From DASTGO01 sp035719045 (GTDB lineage Bacteria; Actinomycetota; Actinomycetes; Actinomycetales; Kineosporiaceae), in NCBI GenBank assembly GCA_035719045.1, contig DASTGO010000455.1, forward strand, positions 1 to 7,456: DNA of 7,456 bases, given 5' to 3'. Shown in pieces: positions 6,337 through 7,456 of the stretch. The notes below the pieces were generated by a model, which had not been told where the DNA came from, ran no database searches, and worked only from the letters and a program-made list of their open reading frames with translations. The position numbers were made by a program, and so were the translations under genes. Every line of letters starts with the position of its first letter. Position 1 is the first letter of the stretch.

Positions 6337-6354
6337 CCGCGTCCTCGCCTGACC
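6327..6354 (+). repeat. 12-bp direct repeat across the stop codon and intergenic gap
   Basis: CCTCGCCTGACC occurs at 6327-6338 and again at 6343-6354, a 16-bp tandem step. The first copy holds the real TGA of the PLP enzyme gene; the second abuts the ATG of the next gene. Removing one unit would leave the stop only 2 nt from that ATG, so the gap may result from a small duplication. No Shine-Dalgarno sequence is visible before the ATG. Confidence 0.7.
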
Positions 6355-7456
6355 ATGAGCGCCGTGCTGTGCGTGGACGTCGGCTCGACGTTCACCAAGG
6401 CGGTCCTGGTCGACGACAGCGACGGCACCCTGCTGTCCACCGCGAGCCATCCGACCACCCTGGCCACGGACGTCCTCGACGGAGTGCGTGCGGTCCGGGA
6501 GGCGGCCGAGCGGCAGGCACTGGCACCGGGAGCCCGGGCGTCCGACGTGCTCGCCTGCTCCAGCGCTGGTGGTGGGCTGCGGATCGGCGTCGTCGGCTAC
6601 GAGCGGCAGGTCACCGCGGAGGCCGGGTACCGGGTCGCGCTGTCCGCCGGGGGCCGGGTGGTGCACGTCCACGCCGGTCCGCTGGACGGGACCGGGATCG
6701 CCGCCCTGCGCGCCGCCCGCCCGGACGTCCTGCTGCTCGCCGGGGGCACCGACGGCGGCAATGCCGAGGTCCTGCTGCACAACGCCCACCGGATCGCCAC
6801 GGCCCGGATCGCGGCTCCGATCGTGCTGGCCGGCAACGCCGAGGCCGCCGACGAGGCCCGTACCGCCCTGGAAAGGACCGGCCGCCGGGTCACCGTGGCG
6901 GCGAACGTGCTGCCGCGGATCGGTGTCCTCGACCCGCTCGGTGCCCGGACCGCGATCCGCGAGGTCTTCCTGCGGCATGTGATCGGTGGCAAGGGCCTGT
7001 CCCGCGGGCCGCAGTTCCGGCGGCTGATCCGCGCGGCCACCCCCGACGTGGTCCTCGCCGGCGTGGAGGTGCTGGCCGACGGCGCCCCCGACCGCGGCGT
7101 CCCCGGGGCCGGCGACGTCCTCGTGGTCGATGTCGGCGGTGCCACAACCGACGTGTACAGCGTCGTCACCCCGCTCGGGGAGGACGCCGTCCTGCGCCGG
7201 GACGTGGTGGCCACCCTCTGGCGGGCCCGCACCGTCGAGGGCGACCTCGGGATGCGCTGGAACGCCCCCGGCGTCGTCGAGGCCGCGTTCGCCGAACGCC
7301 TGCTCGATCCGCCTGATCAGGAACACCTCCGCGCGCTCGCCGCCCGGCTCGCCGCCGACCCCGGCCGGCTGCCCGCCGCGGACGATGCGGTGGGCGTCGC
7401 CGACGACGTCCGGCTGGCCCGGTTCGCGGTCACCGTCGCCGCCCGCCGGCACGGCC
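6355..7456 (+). CDS. MutL-family ATPase, glutamate mutase reactivation-like (partial, 3' end outside)
   Basis: ATG 6355 opens a frame that stays open to the window edge; 367 residues are visible. Signatures of the MutL family (ASKHA-type ATPase fold) are the N-terminal phosphate loop DVGSTFTKA (8-16), LLLAGGTDGGN (126-136), VLPRIGVLDPLGAR, the second phosphate motif VVDVGGATTDVYSV (257-270), RTVEGDLGMRW (292-302) and the terminal RRHG. GlmL/MutL proteins are encoded with adenosylcobalamin-dependent mutases (glutamate mutase, aminomutases). They are thought to reactivate the mutase by exchanging damaged cofactor using ATP. No mutase subunit is in this window; one would be expected just downstream. 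There is no ribosome binding site, so it is probably coupled to the preceding PLP enzyme gene. Family membership is well supported; the partner enzyme is unknown. Confidence 0.88.
   Translation, partial: MSAVLCVDVGSTFTKAVLVDDSDGTLLSTASHPTTLATDVLDGVRAVREAAERQALAPGARASDVLACSSAGGGLRIGVVGYERQVTAEAGYRVALSAGGRVVHVHAGPLDGTGIAALRAARPDVLLLAGGTDGGNAEVLLHNAHRIATARIAAPIVLAGNAEAADEARTALERTGRRVTVAANVLPRIGVLDPLGARTAIREVFLRHVIGGKGLSRGPQFRRLIRAATPDVVLAGVEVLADGAPDRGVPGAGDVLVVDVGGATTDVYSVVTPLGEDAVLRRDVVATLWRARTVEGDLGMRWNAPGVVEAAFAERLLDPPDQEHLRALAARLAADPGRLPAADDAVGVADDVRLARFAVTVAARRHG

Noticed and set aside
4749..7316. Open frame of 855 codons on the plus strand
   Set aside because: It crosses the GH62 3' end, the terminator, the whole PLP enzyme gene and much of the MutL gene. 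The translation is low-complexity Arg/Gly/Pro as expected from an out-of-frame read of high-GC coding DNA.
5035..7452. Open frame of 805 codons on the minus strand
   Set aside because: Antisense to two strongly supported genes; no recognisable domain and composition typical of an antisense shadow.

Overview
The window is high-GC DNA with strong third-position G/C bias, GTG starts, leaderless-looking transcripts and GC-rich hairpin terminators without U-tracts. It also carries CBM2-linked secreted glycosidases with Ala/Pro/Thr linkers. All this points to a filamentous actinomycete of the Streptomyces/Kitasatospora type. This placement is inferred from composition and gene families, not from a search.

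Left part (1-2566), minus strand: a large secreted glycosidase (signal peptide, CBM2, Pro/Thr linker, clan GH-A-like catalytic domain) lies upstream of a 95-residue secreted protein. The small protein looks like the amino-terminal fragment of a related glycosidase. Each of the two is followed closely by a strong hairpin terminator.

Middle (2567-4968): a 247-bp divergent intergenic region separates the glycosidase from a plus-strand pair. The first gene of the pair is an ECF sigma factor of the SigE-like type. The second overlaps it by 11 nt and encodes a one-pass membrane protein. It has a short cysteine-free cytoplasmic domain, a transmembrane helix, a Pro/Thr/Ala linker and a whole extracellular GH62 alpha-L-arabinofuranosidase domain. 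The arrangement resembles a sigma/anti-sigma pair whose sensor is a glycosidase fold, conceptually like clostridial SigI/RsgI but built from different parts. The GH62 domain appears to have Asn where the family has its catalytic Glu, as expected for a binding sensor rather than an enzyme. The motif GGGAAACC, followed 15 nt later by a GT-containing -10-like element, occurs once facing the sigma gene and once facing the glycosidase gene. This suggests one sigma factor controls both itself and its neighbour. The working model is that arabinoxylan (or its fragments) binds outside, the membrane protein releases the sigma factor, and the CBM2 glycosidase is expressed. This sensing module is the main find of the window.

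Right part (4969-7456): after a terminator lies a separate two-gene unit. A PLP-dependent cystathionine gamma-synthase/lyase, apparently leaderless from a TAGCGT -10 box, is followed 18 nt later by a MutL-family (glutamate-mutase reactivation-like) ATPase gene that runs off the window edge. Nothing in the sequence ties this unit to the polysaccharide system.
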